Shown here one piece after another: positions 44,123-52,873 of a stretch of 64,000 nucleotides of DNA (positions are counted from its first letter, which is position 1; every line of letters starts with the position of its first letter). Location: NCBI RefSeq assembly GCF_036985505.1, contig NZ_BTGQ01000002.1, positions 248,001 through 312,000 on the forward strand, written 5' to 3'. The notes beneath the pieces are model-generated. The model saw nothing but the letters and a program-made list of their open reading frames with translations. It was not told the DNA's origin and ran no database searches. The translations under genes were made by a program, and so were the position numbers. Origin of the DNA: Croceitalea sp947503285. Lineage in GTDB: Bacteria; Bacteroidota; Bacteroidia; Flavobacteriales; Flavobacteriaceae.

Positions 44123-45622
44123 ATGAAATTTAGGAGCCTAAAACCCTTCCTGCTATTTAGTTTATCGTTCTTAACCTTAACAGCTCAAGACAATTCAGCA
44201 TTTGAATGGCCAAAAAATGAAATAACCCCCATTTTCAAGGAATTTGTGACTGCTTACAATTCAAATAACTTACAAAAACTAGAATCATTTACTGAGAAAT
44301 TTTATGCGAAAATCGACAAAGAAGCTGCTGTTTATTGGAAAAGCATATTCTTAGAATACGGAGAAATAGAACCTTTTTGTATTGCCAAAGAATATAGTAA
44401 TGAAAATAACCAAGGTATTTTTTTTAAGGGAAAGCACACCAAAAGTTGGGTAATGATTATGCTAAGAATGAATGAGGATAATACTAAGGTTATCGGTAAA
44501 TCAGTAGGAAGGGGCCTGTTACCTTCAGGTAACATTTCATCTACTAGCAACTCGATTACTTCAGTAGCGTTAGTGCCTTATTTAGAAAAGTACTTGGAGG
44601 ACTTAGTTAAGACAGATTACTTTTCTGGCTCGGTCTTGGTGGCGAAAGGAGACTCCATTTTATTTGAAAAAACCTATGGTCAAAGGGATAAACAAAGAAG
44701 TACCAGAATTGATGCCAATACCACTTTTAATATTGCTTCAACCACAAAAACATTTACAAGTATAGCTATTGCGCAACTAGCAGAACAAGGAAAATTAGAT
44801 TATACGGATCCTATTGGTAAGTTCATTCCTGAATACCCAAAAGATATCGCCAATCAAGTAACCATTCATCATTTATTAACACACACTTCGGGCATAGAAT
44901 TGGATGATTACGGGCCATTCAATACGGATAATGACAGTGCAAAAAGTATGGATGATTTTCTAAATGCCCAGATAAAGCATATTGATTCTTTAAATGAAAG
45001 AAGAAGAAAGAACTTTAAAGTGTTGAACAAATTTGATTATTCCAATGAAAACTTTGCTTTGTTAGGTGTTATTATTGAGAGAACCAGTAAAACGTCTTAT
45101 GCGGAATATGTTGAGAAAAACATTTTCATACCTCTTCATATGAAGAATTCTTTTGTTGATTTCAATAAAGTTAATATCCATAATAATGTGGCCGCTGGCT
45201 ATTCTTTTTATGATGACAATGATAAGTTAATTGATGGTACAAGACATAAAGCTCAAACTAGGGATGATTACTTAAGTCCATTCGGAGGAATCTACTCTAC
45301 TACCAGAGATTTGTATACTTACCTAAAAGCAATCAATGCGCATCGAGTTGTAAATAAAGACACCCAAGAATTACTGCATCAAAAGCAAGCAAAAAGATTT
45401 GAGACAGACAATCTAAGCATGCATTATGGTTATGGTTTTTATATTATTCAAAAAGGAGAAACAGTATCTATTGGGCATGGAGGCACATACCCTGGAGTAG
45501 GAAGTCATTGTTATTATTATCCAGAATCAGATCACTATATTATTGTATTAAGCAATTATGGAGCAATATTTAGTAATACGATTGCAACTCATATTGAATC
45601 CTTAATAGGTCTAAGTAATTGA
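44123..45622 (+). CDS. Secreted serine hydrolase, class C beta-lactamase family
   Basis: 499 residues from ATG 44123, where a signal peptide begins (MKFRSLKPFLLFSLSFLTL, cleavage after TAQ). A longer reading from 43940 would put 61 Cys-rich residues from a repeat in front of it and is rejected. About 120 residues of an unassigned N-terminal domain precede the hydrolase domain. Motifs: STTK, YSN in FDYSNENFALLG, and GHGG in SIGHGGTYPG. The triad is intact, so it is probably an active periplasmic esterase/peptidase. It directly follows the cassette-like pair; whether it belongs to it is unclear. Confidence 0.87.
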   Translation: MKFRSLKPFLLFSLSFLTLTAQDNSAFEWPKNEITPIFKEFVTAYNSNNLQKLESFTEKFYAKIDKEAAVYWKSIFLEYGEIEPFCIAKEYSNENNQGIFFKGKHTKSWVMIMLRMNEDNTKVIGKSVGRGLLPSGNISSTSNSITSVALVPYLEKYLEDLVKTDYFSGSVLVAKGDSILFEKTYGQRDKQRSTRIDANTTFNIASTTKTFTSIAIAQLAEQGKLDYTDPIGKFIPEYPKDIANQVTIHHLLTHTSGIELDDYGPFNTDNDSAKSMDDFLNAQIKHIDSLNERRRKNFKVLNKFDYSNENFALLGVIIERTSKTSYAEYVEKNIFIPLHMKNSFVDFNKVNIHNNVAAGYSFYDDNDKLIDGTRHKAQTRDDYLSPFGGIYSTTRDLYTYLKAINAHRVVNKDTQELLHQKQAKRFETDNLSMHYGYGFYIIQKGETVSIGHGGTYPGVGSHCYYYPESDHYIIVLSNYGAIFSNTIATHIESLIGLSN

Positions 45623-45669
45623 GTTAATTGTTCTTCTAGTTATTTATATAGAAAATCAACTAGTTACAT

Positions 45670-45695
45670 AAAAAAGCCCGAACGCACGTCCAGGC
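45670..45695 (-). terminator. Terminator after the five-repeat lipoprotein gene
   Basis: Minus strand GCCTGGACG pairs with CGTTCGGGC using two G-T pairs and is followed by TTTTTT. Because the wobble pairs exist only on the minus transcript, it should act only on that strand. Confidence 0.65.
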
Positions 45696-45737
45696 CTCAA
45701 ACAATTAATCAAATACTGAATTTTCTTTTTCAAAAAC

Positions 45738-47483
45738 TCATTCCCTTGTGACCGTTATAAAATTAGAAAGGTCAAAAAATCCGTCCAGGTCATTGGCGTT
45801 TTGCCCCATAGCCAGTCCCATTAGACCATCTTCATAGGTTAGGTGCCAAATATAGCACACCCCTACACCAGCAGCATCAAAATCAACGCCCATCACGGCA
45901 GCCATGGTGGGTGGCAATCCTAAGATATTACCCGAATCATCGGTGATGACAAAAGTTTGGTTAGAACCGTTTAGATTGGTGGCGTCAAGTGTAATACCAC
46001 TTACCATATCGGGGGTGCCGTCGACCGTAAAGGTGAAAGGACCGCCTGAAAGCATACCGGCATCCAACGGGTTTCTGGTTACGGTTATGGAATTTGACAG
46101 TCCGTAAAAACCTTCTAAATCGGCAACGTTTTCACCTGCCATCAATCCGGTCAAACCATCTTCATAGGTAATATGCCAAATTAGACATACCCCCGCTCCG
46201 GCGGCATCAAAATCTACGCCCCGTGCGGCTTCTATCGTAGGAGGTAATCCTAAAATGTTCAAATCGGTATCGGTTATCACAAAACCTTGGTTAGAACCGG
46301 TTACAGCAGTGGCATCCAGCTCCAACCCTGTTGCCATATCAGGCATACCATCGACGGTAAATTCATACGGCCCACCCGAAAGCACACCACCATTTAATCC
46401 ATTTCTGGTTACCGTAATCGAGTTTGAAAGTGCAAAGAAACCTTCTAGATTTCCGGCATTGCCACCAGCTTCCAAACCTACAATACCATCTTCATAAGTA
46501 ATATGCCAAATTAAACATACGCCAACGCCTGCCTCATCAAAATCCACCCCTCGTGCCGCTTCTATGGTTGGGGGCAGCCCTAAAATGTTCAAATCAGCAT
46601 CGGTTATCACAAAACCTTGATTAGAACCCGTTACCTCAGAGGCATCCAGTTCTAACCCCGTTGCCATATCAGGCATACCATCTACGGTAAATTCATACGG
46701 CCCACCCGAAAGCACACCACCATTCAATCTATTCCGCTCAACTACGATAAAGTTTGACAGACTAAAATTGCCGGACAGATTATCCAGGTTTTCCCCCATT
46801 TCAAATCCGGTTAAACTTCCAGAATAGGTAATATGGTAAATATAGCACGACCCAACTCCCGCACCATCGAAATCAACACCTTCCACTGCCTCTAAAGTGG
46901 GTGGGAGCCCCAAAATATTTCGTTCGTCATCCGTTATCACATAAGACTGGACTTCACCGTTCAACTCGGCATCATTTAAAGTGATCCCATTGACCATGTC
47001 TGGCATTCCATCCACTAAAAAGTCAAACGGTCCTCCGACCAACATTCCTGCATTGAGTGCATTTCTATTGACGACCAAAAAATTAGAAAGGGCAAATTCA
47101 CCCGATAGGCCATCTAAATTTGAACCAGCGTCCAAACCGGTCAACCCCATTTCATAGGTAATATGATAAATGTAGCATGCGCCGGTACCGGCTTCATCAA
47201 AATCAACACCTTCTACAGCTTCTAAGGTAGGTGGTAGCCCTAAAATATTTCTTTCATCATCTGTAATCACAAAATTTTGAATGCTACCGGTCAGGCTTGA
47301 AGCATCTAAGGTAACACCGCTCACCATATCAGGTTGCCCATCGACCGCAAAAGTAAAAGGCCCACCAGATAAGGTTCCTGCATTCAACACCAAAGGGGTG
47401 TTGTCGGCATCATCGTCGTCTTCGCAACCCAACAGAAGGGCCGTGAAGGTAAATAGTAGTAAAATCGTTTTAAAGTTGTGCAT
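45738..47483 (-). CDS. Lipoprotein made of five tandem 110-residue repeats
   Basis: 581 residues. Lipoprotein signal with LLLGC (Cys about 20) followed by an acidic spacer EDDDDADN, typical of surface-exposed flavobacterial lipoproteins. Then five repeats of about 110 residues (330 bp), each with GGPF/Y-F-VDG-PDM near the start, FVITD..NILGLPPT in the middle, GVDFD-AG-G-CxIxHITY and a closing LSNxIxVxRN. Each repeat has a single conserved cysteine. Repeats 3 and 4 are nearly identical in DNA. I do not recognise the family; a surface adhesin or binding protein is a guess. Confidence 0.85.
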   Translation of the reverse strand: MHNFKTILLLFTFTALLLGCEDDDDADNTPLVLNAGTLSGGPFTFAVDGQPDMVSGVTLDASSLTGSIQNFVITDDERNILGLPPTLEAVEGVDFDEAGTGACYIYHITYEMGLTGLDAGSNLDGLSGEFALSNFLVVNRNALNAGMLVGGPFDFLVDGMPDMVNGITLNDAELNGEVQSYVITDDERNILGLPPTLEAVEGVDFDGAGVGSCYIYHITYSGSLTGFEMGENLDNLSGNFSLSNFIVVERNRLNGGVLSGGPYEFTVDGMPDMATGLELDASEVTGSNQGFVITDADLNILGLPPTIEAARGVDFDEAGVGVCLIWHITYEDGIVGLEAGGNAGNLEGFFALSNSITVTRNGLNGGVLSGGPYEFTVDGMPDMATGLELDATAVTGSNQGFVITDTDLNILGLPPTIEAARGVDFDAAGAGVCLIWHITYEDGLTGLMAGENVADLEGFYGLSNSITVTRNPLDAGMLSGGPFTFTVDGTPDMVSGITLDATNLNGSNQTFVITDDSGNILGLPPTMAAVMGVDFDAAGVGVCYIWHLTYEDGLMGLAMGQNANDLDGFFDLSNFITVTRE

Positions 47484-47641
47484 TGTTTCTAGTGTTTTAA
47501 ATTTTAGCTAAAGAAACCGTGAAGCTGTAACAGAAGTATCACAGAAAATTCAACTTTTTTTACCAATTGATTATCAGCTATTTATATAATATTTTTATTT
47601 TTTGATATCAGAATTAGACACTTTAGGTTACTTTATGGCTG

Positions 47642-47655
47642 CGATACGGGTATCG
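47642..47655. promoter_or_regulatory. Short dyad CGATAC-GG-GTATCG upstream of the response regulator gene
   Basis: Six-base perfect arms with a 2-bp spacer, 54 bp before the start of the response regulator gene. It could be an operator, possibly for autoregulation. Nothing else clear is seen in 47484-47708. Confidence 0.35.
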
Positions 47656-47708
47656 TTTAACCCCTACTGTGAACTTTTCGTGATAGTTTACCTTTTATTT
47701 CGTTGCTG

Positions 47709-48413
47709 ATGAAAAACGTATTGATCATTGAAGATGACCTTGAGATCATCCACTTGTTGGAGATACATCTAAAGGATTTACACTGTGATGTTGGTTCTGC
47801 CACAAGTGGTGTCAATGGATTACAAAAGGCCATTGAATTGAGGCCCGATTTGATCATACTTGATATTATGTTACCTGAAATGGATGGTATTGAGGTTTGT
47901 CAAAAAATTCGGGCCAATAACATAAAATCACCTATCATCATGTTGACCGCAAAGTCTGAAGAAATCGATAAAGTGCTCGGACTAGAGGTAGGTGCAGACG
48001 ATTACCTTACCAAACCTTTTAGCGTACGCGAATTCATTGCCCGGGTCAAGGCCATTTTCAGAAGGCAAAAGATGACCGAAAAATCAGGAACCAATATCGC
48101 GAGCCATAAAATACTTCAGTTCGAAAATCTATCCATAGATATCGAAATGCGAAAGGTGATGCTAAGTGGACAAAAAGTAGAGCTATCCCCAAAAGAATTC
48201 GAGTTATTGGTATTACTTTCTTCCAATGCCGGAAAAAGTTATGATCGTACCAAGCTATTGAATTTAATCTGGGGGTATGATTTTAAAGGTTATGAGCATA
48301 CCGTGAATTCGCATATCAATCGACTTCGCTCAAAAATAGAACCTGATATGGGTAACCCTACATTTATTTTGACTACTTGGGGCGTGGGGTATAAATTCAA
48401 TGAAGAGTTATGA
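47709..48413 (+). CDS. Two-component response regulator, OmpR/PhoB family
   Basis: 234 residues from ATG 47709 (a TTG two codons upstream is ignored). Receiver domain with the acidic pocket ED near the start, phosphoacceptor Asp in DLIILDIMLPEMDG and Lys in DYLTKPF. C-terminal winged helix (about 130-234) ending in TVNSHINRLRSKIE and TTWGVGYKF. Its stop overlaps the histidine kinase start (ATGA). The target genes are unknown. Confidence 0.95.
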   Translation: MKNVLIIEDDLEIIHLLEIHLKDLHCDVGSATSGVNGLQKAIELRPDLIILDIMLPEMDGIEVCQKIRANNIKSPIIMLTAKSEEIDKVLGLEVGADDYLTKPFSVREFIARVKAIFRRQKMTEKSGTNIASHKILQFENLSIDIEMRKVMLSGQKVELSPKEFELLVLLSSNAGKSYDRTKLLNLIWGYDFKGYEHTVNSHINRLRSKIEPDMGNPTFILTTWGVGYKFNEEL

Positions 48414-49903
48414 GTACCGCTATACTATCGAATACATTGATCAAAAAATTGGTATCGTCATTTGTGGCGATTTTGATATTGGCCGGGCTAGGGTATACCA
48501 TTGCCACCATCTATTTATCGAACAACTATTTTTACGAGACGACACAACGGTTGCATTCAAATTTGGCAAAAGACCTGATTGAAGAAAAGTTTGTTGACCA
48601 GAGCCCCATAGACAGTGCTGGCACGGTAAACAAAGCCCTATTTGGTGATATCATGCACGATATGATGGCGGTTAACAGGGCCATAGAGGTATACTTGTTG
48701 GATATGGAAGGTTATGTGCAATATTCAGTGGTTCTTGATCATGATGCCCCGCAGACCAATCAAAAAAAGGTTTCCCTCAAACCCATCAATGAATTTATCG
48801 CTTTAAACGGAAAAGGTTATATTCTAGGTGATGACCCAAAGAATACGCAGAATAAGCAAGTGTTCTCAGCGGCAAAATTCAACAAAGGTGGTACTGAAGG
48901 TTATATCTATATCATTCTTGCAGGTGAGGAATATCTAAATACGAGGGAGCTTTTGTTCGGGAGTTATGTTTTGAAACTAGGCTTTGGCACCTTATTGGTA
49001 ACACTGTTATTTGCTGCAATTTTGGGGGCATTATCGGTATGGTACCTAACCAAGAATTTGCGCGAATTGGTGTACGCCGCAAAACGTTTTCAACAGGGCG
49101 ATCTGCGCTACCGCATTCAAAATGCCGAAAAAAGTGATTTGGCAGGTGTAACTACGACCTATAACGCCATGGCTGAGACCATTTTGAACGATATGGAACA
49201 AATAAAATCCCTAGAGGCCCTGCGACGTGAGTTGATCGCAAACATATCGCATGATCTTCGAACACCCTTGGCCATTATTCAAGGGTATATTGAGACCCTT
49301 CAGATGAAAGACGCTGAACTCACCCAAGAAGAACGTTCCGATTATCTGAAAATCATAAATTCCAGTGGCGAACGTCTTTCCAAATTGATTACACAATTAT
49401 TTGAATATTCGAAGTTGGAAGCCAATCAAATCGAACCCAAACCCGAACCTTTTCTCATCAGTGAATTGGCGAACGACGTACATCGAAACTATCAGGTATT
49501 GGCGCATCAAAAAAACATCGACTTAAAACTGGAAATGGATGAGGGGATACCCTTGGTATTTGCCGACATTTCATTGGTAGAACGGGCCATTCAGAACTTA
49601 ATGGACAACGCCCTAAAATTCACCCCCGAAAATGGGGAGGTTACCGTTGAAATAAGGCCTTATCAAACCAATGTTGAAATTGCCATAAAAGATTCCGGCC
49701 CCGGCATTTTACAAGAAAACCAAGCTTTGATTTTTGAACGTTACCGCAAAACAAAAACGGGTAAACAAAAAGAAGGGGCAGGCCTAGGCCTGGCCATTGT
49801 CAAAAAAATAATGGAACTACACAATTCTAAAATACGTGTATTCAGTATACCGAATGAAGGAACCACTTTTAGTTTCAGTCTTCCGGTTTACAACATAGCT
49901 TAA
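48410..49903 (+). CDS. Sensor histidine kinase
   Basis: 497 residues. Two membrane segments (about 13-35 and 187-212) flank a periplasmic sensor domain. Then HAMP (LREL..AAKRFQQGDLRYRI), HisKA with the phosphorylated His in NISHDLRTPLA, and HATPase with N box NLMDNALKFT, DSGPGI and GAGLGLAIVKKI. It pairs with the response regulator upstream. The signal sensed cannot be deduced. Confidence 0.95.
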   Translation: MSTAILSNTLIKKLVSSFVAILILAGLGYTIATIYLSNNYFYETTQRLHSNLAKDLIEEKFVDQSPIDSAGTVNKALFGDIMHDMMAVNRAIEVYLLDMEGYVQYSVVLDHDAPQTNQKKVSLKPINEFIALNGKGYILGDDPKNTQNKQVFSAAKFNKGGTEGYIYIILAGEEYLNTRELLFGSYVLKLGFGTLLVTLLFAAILGALSVWYLTKNLRELVYAAKRFQQGDLRYRIQNAEKSDLAGVTTTYNAMAETILNDMEQIKSLEALRRELIANISHDLRTPLAIIQGYIETLQMKDAELTQEERSDYLKIINSSGERLSKLITQLFEYSKLEANQIEPKPEPFLISELANDVHRNYQVLAHQKNIDLKLEMDEGIPLVFADISLVERAIQNLMDNALKFTPENGEVTVEIRPYQTNVEIAIKDSGPGILQENQALIFERYRKTKTGKQKEGAGLGLAIVKKIMELHNSKIRVFSIPNEGTTFSFSLPVYNIA

Positions 49904-49965
49904 GAAAATGCCATAAAATCATTTCAAAAGTGGTATTTCACTATCTTTAAGGTAAAATCGCTTTT

Positions 49966-51126
49966 ATGACCCTTACAGATTCGCTCTTGGATTTCTTTAT
50001 AGAGACCCGAAAAAAATCAGAGCAGATTTGCGAACCCCTTGAAACCGAAGATTACGTAGTACAACCTGTTGTTGATGTAAGCCCCCCTAAATGGCATTTA
50101 GGGCATACCACATGGTTTTTTGAGGAGTTTATCTTAAAACCCCACGCAAAGGACTACACCATTTATGATCCCAATTTTTCGTTTGTCTTTAATAGTTATT
50201 ACGAAACTGTTGGCAAGCGCGTCGTTCGTTCTGACCGTGGTAACATGAGTCGCCCGTCGGTCGAAAAAGTATATGAATACCGAGACTATGTCACCAAGAA
50301 CATTTCAAAACTATTCGAAGGGCATCAGCCAAAAGCACTTTTTGATTTATTGGAAATCGGTATTCATCACGAAAAGCAGCATCAAGAGCTTTTAATAACC
50401 GATATTAAGTACATACTGGGCAATAACCCTTTGTTGCCCGCATACGCAGAAACCTTTGAAGAACATGTCGTAGAAGACCACCAACAAGAATGGGTGGGCG
50501 TTAGGGAAGGTGTTTATGACATTGGCCACAGTACGCAAGAATTCTGCTATGACAATGAGCTAGGTCGCCACAAGGTATACCTTCATGATTTTGAAATATC
50601 GAACAAGTTGGTTACCAATGGTGAATACGTAGCCTTTATTCAGGCAAACGGTTACCAAAGACATGATCTGTGGCATGCGGAAGGATGGGATTGGATCAAC
50701 CAAAACAATATCACCCAACCCATGTACTGGCATTCGATTGCCAATGAATGGCATCATTATACCTTAATGGGTCTCCAAAAAATTAATTTAGATGCACCCG
50801 TTACCCATATTTCTTATTTCGAGGCTTATGCCTTCTCACAATGGAAAGGTTACCGACTACCCACTGAATTTGAATGGGAGGTTGCGCAAGACCACTTTAA
50901 ATGGGGAAAACGATGGGAATGGACGGAAAGTGCCTATCTACCCTACCCCGATTATCAAAAAGCCGATGGTGCCCTAGGCGAATACAACGGTAAGTTCATG
51001 GTTAATCAAAAAGTGCTTCGTGGCGGTTCTGTGGCAACACCTACCAAGCATACGCGACCTACCTATAGAAACTTTTTTCAACCCAATCTAAGATGGCAGT
51101 TCACCGGATTGCGGTTGGCCAAATAA
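49966..51126 (+). CDS. egtB: EgtB-like ergothioneine-biosynthesis sulfoxide synthase
   Basis: 386 residues. N-terminal DinB-like domain (1-160) with WHLGHTTWFFEEF and the iron-binding HHEKQHQE; C-terminal FGE-sulfatase domain (about 185-386) with YRLPTEFEWE and LRGGSVATP. EgtB joins a sulfur donor to hercynine (trimethylhistidine) in the presence of oxygen. The adjacent egtD gene supports this. No gamma-glutamyl-cysteine ligase or EgtC gene is nearby, so cysteine may be the direct sulfur donor; OvoA-like or selenium variants are alternatives. Confidence 0.88.
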   Translation: MTLTDSLLDFFIETRKKSEQICEPLETEDYVVQPVVDVSPPKWHLGHTTWFFEEFILKPHAKDYTIYDPNFSFVFNSYYETVGKRVVRSDRGNMSRPSVEKVYEYRDYVTKNISKLFEGHQPKALFDLLEIGIHHEKQHQELLITDIKYILGNNPLLPAYAETFEEHVVEDHQQEWVGVREGVYDIGHSTQEFCYDNELGRHKVYLHDFEISNKLVTNGEYVAFIQANGYQRHDLWHAEGWDWINQNNITQPMYWHSIANEWHHYTLMGLQKINLDAPVTHISYFEAYAFSQWKGYRLPTEFEWEVAQDHFKWGKRWEWTESAYLPYPDYQKADGALGEYNGKFMVNQKVLRGGSVATPTKHTRPTYRNFFQPNLRWQFTGLRLAK

Positions 51127-51142
51127 TCACTACATATCATTC

Positions 51143-52111
51143 ATGCAAGAAAAAACGATTACCAAAAAAACCCCTTTTGAGCAAGAGGTATATGAAGGTC
51201 TCACGGCCTTTCCCAAATATTTATCCTCCAAATATTTTTATGATGCGATTGGGGACAGCCTTTTTCAAGACATCATGGCCATGCCAGAATACTATTTGAC
51301 CGATTGTGAGTTTGCCATTTTACAAAAACACAAATCGGCGATTACAAAAGCTTTTTCAGAACATAATGCGCCTTTTAGTTTATTTGAATTAGGGGCGGGT
51401 GATGGCAAAAAAACCAAAATTTTACTAAAACATTTTACCGAGAACCAAATCGAATTTGATTATCGACCTATAGACATTAGCCAAAATGCCTTAGACCAAC
51501 TGCAAAGATCTATACAACATGAACTGCCTAAGGTTGTCGTGAACACCATACAGGGCACCTATTTTGACACCTTAAAAGATATTGCCGAAGAGCATTCCAA
51601 AAAAAAGGTCATTCTATTTTTGGGCTCGAACATCGGTAATTTATTGCATCCGCAAGCTATTGATTTCTTAAGGCAATTAAAAGCCGTAATTCATGAAGAC
51701 GACTTGATATTTATGGGTTTCGATCAAAAGAAAAATCCCCAGACCGTATTGAATGCCTACAATGACGATAGTGGCATTACCGAAGCGTTCAACAAGAATG
51801 TCTTGACCAGGATCAATAAAGAACTTGATGGTAACTTTGATTTGGACAACTATCTTCACTGGGAAGTGTACGATCCCGAAAGTGGCACCGCAAAAAGTTA
51901 CTTGGTCGCCAAACAAGCACAAGAGGTTTACATAAAAAAGCTGGAACTTAACATTACATTGGATGCCTGGGAAACCATTCATACCGAAATTTCACAAAAA
52001 TATGACGACAAGGTAGTGGGCTGGTTGGCCAAGGAAGCAGGCTTAAAAATACATGCGCAATTCAGTGATGACCGGGCCTATTATAAGAATTATATATTTA
52101 AAAAAGAATAA
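51143..52111 (+). CDS. egtD: L-histidine N(alpha)-methyltransferase (EgtD-like)
   Basis: 322 residues. Family hallmarks: MPEYYLTDCEFAIL near the N-terminus, SAM-binding FELGAGDGKKT, and LFLGSNIGNL. It trimethylates histidine to hercynine, the substrate of EgtB encoded 16 bp upstream. SAM use links it to the metK/methionine genes elsewhere in the window. It is followed directly by a DUF427 gene. Confidence 0.93.
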   Translation: MQEKTITKKTPFEQEVYEGLTAFPKYLSSKYFYDAIGDSLFQDIMAMPEYYLTDCEFAILQKHKSAITKAFSEHNAPFSLFELGAGDGKKTKILLKHFTENQIEFDYRPIDISQNALDQLQRSIQHELPKVVVNTIQGTYFDTLKDIAEEHSKKKVILFLGSNIGNLLHPQAIDFLRQLKAVIHEDDLIFMGFDQKKNPQTVLNAYNDDSGITEAFNKNVLTRINKELDGNFDLDNYLHWEVYDPESGTAKSYLVAKQAQEVYIKKLELNITLDAWETIHTEISQKYDDKVVGWLAKEAGLKIHAQFSDDRAYYKNYIFKKE

Positions 52112-52112
52112 G

Positions 52113-52394
52113 ATGAAAGCCATTTGGAACAATACGGTAATTGCTGAAAGCAATGAGACCGTAGTTATTGAGAACAATCATTATTTTCCTGAAGAAAGTA
52201 TCAAAAAAGAATATTTCAAAGCGAGTGAAACGCATACCACCTGTCCTTGGAAAGGTGTTGCCTCATATTATACGTTGCATGTTGAAGGAAAAGAAAACAA
52301 GGATGCCGCCTGGTTTTACCCTGAAACCAGTGAGTTGGCGCGGAATATAAAGGGAAAAATCGCTTTTTGGAAAGGGGTAACCATTGAGGAATAG
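52113..52394 (+). CDS. DUF427 domain protein
   Basis: 93 residues from ATG 52113, one base after the egtD stop codon. DUF427 features: MKAIWNNTVIAES, NHYFPEESI, HTTCPWKGVASYY and AWFYPETSE. The family is small, beta-rich and of unknown function. Its position at the end of the egtB-egtD pair suggests a linked role, but the same family occurs in many contexts. Confidence 0.88.
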   Translation: MKAIWNNTVIAESNETVVIENNHYFPEESIKKEYFKASETHTTCPWKGVASYYTLHVEGKENKDAAWFYPETSELARNIKGKIAFWKGVTIEE

Positions 52395-52421
52395 AAATTC
52401 CCCAATGGTCATTGTTTGTCA

Positions 52422-52718
52422 TTATACCTCAAGAACGGCGTTCTCGGCACCGGCATAATCATTCCACTGATAACGATCAGCTTCTGTTTCGTTCACGTAG
52501 TCGTTGTCGACCAAGTATCGGAACTCATAAACATTCTCTTTTGGAAGCTCAATAGTGCCTTTGAAGGTTCCGTTCTTTAACTTTTTAAGGGTGCTACCTT
52601 TTGGGTTCCAGTTATTGAAATCTCCAACGACAGCTACTTTTTTTGCTTCTTCTGCTGGTACGGTAAAGGTAACTTTACAAACCGGCTTACTTTTTAGGTA
52701 TTGTTTTTTTATTGCCAT
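52422..52718 (-). CDS. Isoamylase early-set / AMPK glycogen-binding-like domain protein
   Basis: 98 residues, a single CBM48-like beta-sandwich: VCKVTFTVP, VAVVGDFNNWNP and YEFRYLVDNDYVNE. Such small stand-alone proteins are frequent in Flavobacteriaceae. They may bind glycogen or other glucans; no enzyme domain is attached. It converges with the egt cluster. Confidence 0.88.
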   Translation of the reverse strand: MAIKKQYLKSKPVCKVTFTVPAEEAKKVAVVGDFNNWNPKGSTLKKLKNGTFKGTIELPKENVYEFRYLVDNDYVNETEADRYQWNDYAGAENAVLEV

Positions 52719-52873
52719 GGTAAATTAATTTTCACGTTAAAATTCTCAGCAAAGCAATATATAAATGCATTAACAGTCAATAGGTTATGTACGATTTATC
52801 ATTTTGATAAAATACCGATGATAAAGTATTCACTTTGCTAAAAAATTAGTCGTAATTTCTGGCAAACTTTAAA

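Noticed and set aside
45738..47483. Direct repeats as a possible CRISPR array
   Set aside because: The 330-bp units are coding, in frame and without short repeat-spacer structure.
50083..50110. CCCCCCTAAATGGCATTTAGGG in egtB as another GC-rich insertion
   Set aside because: It encodes the conserved PPKWHLGHT motif of the EgtB family, so it is native sequence.
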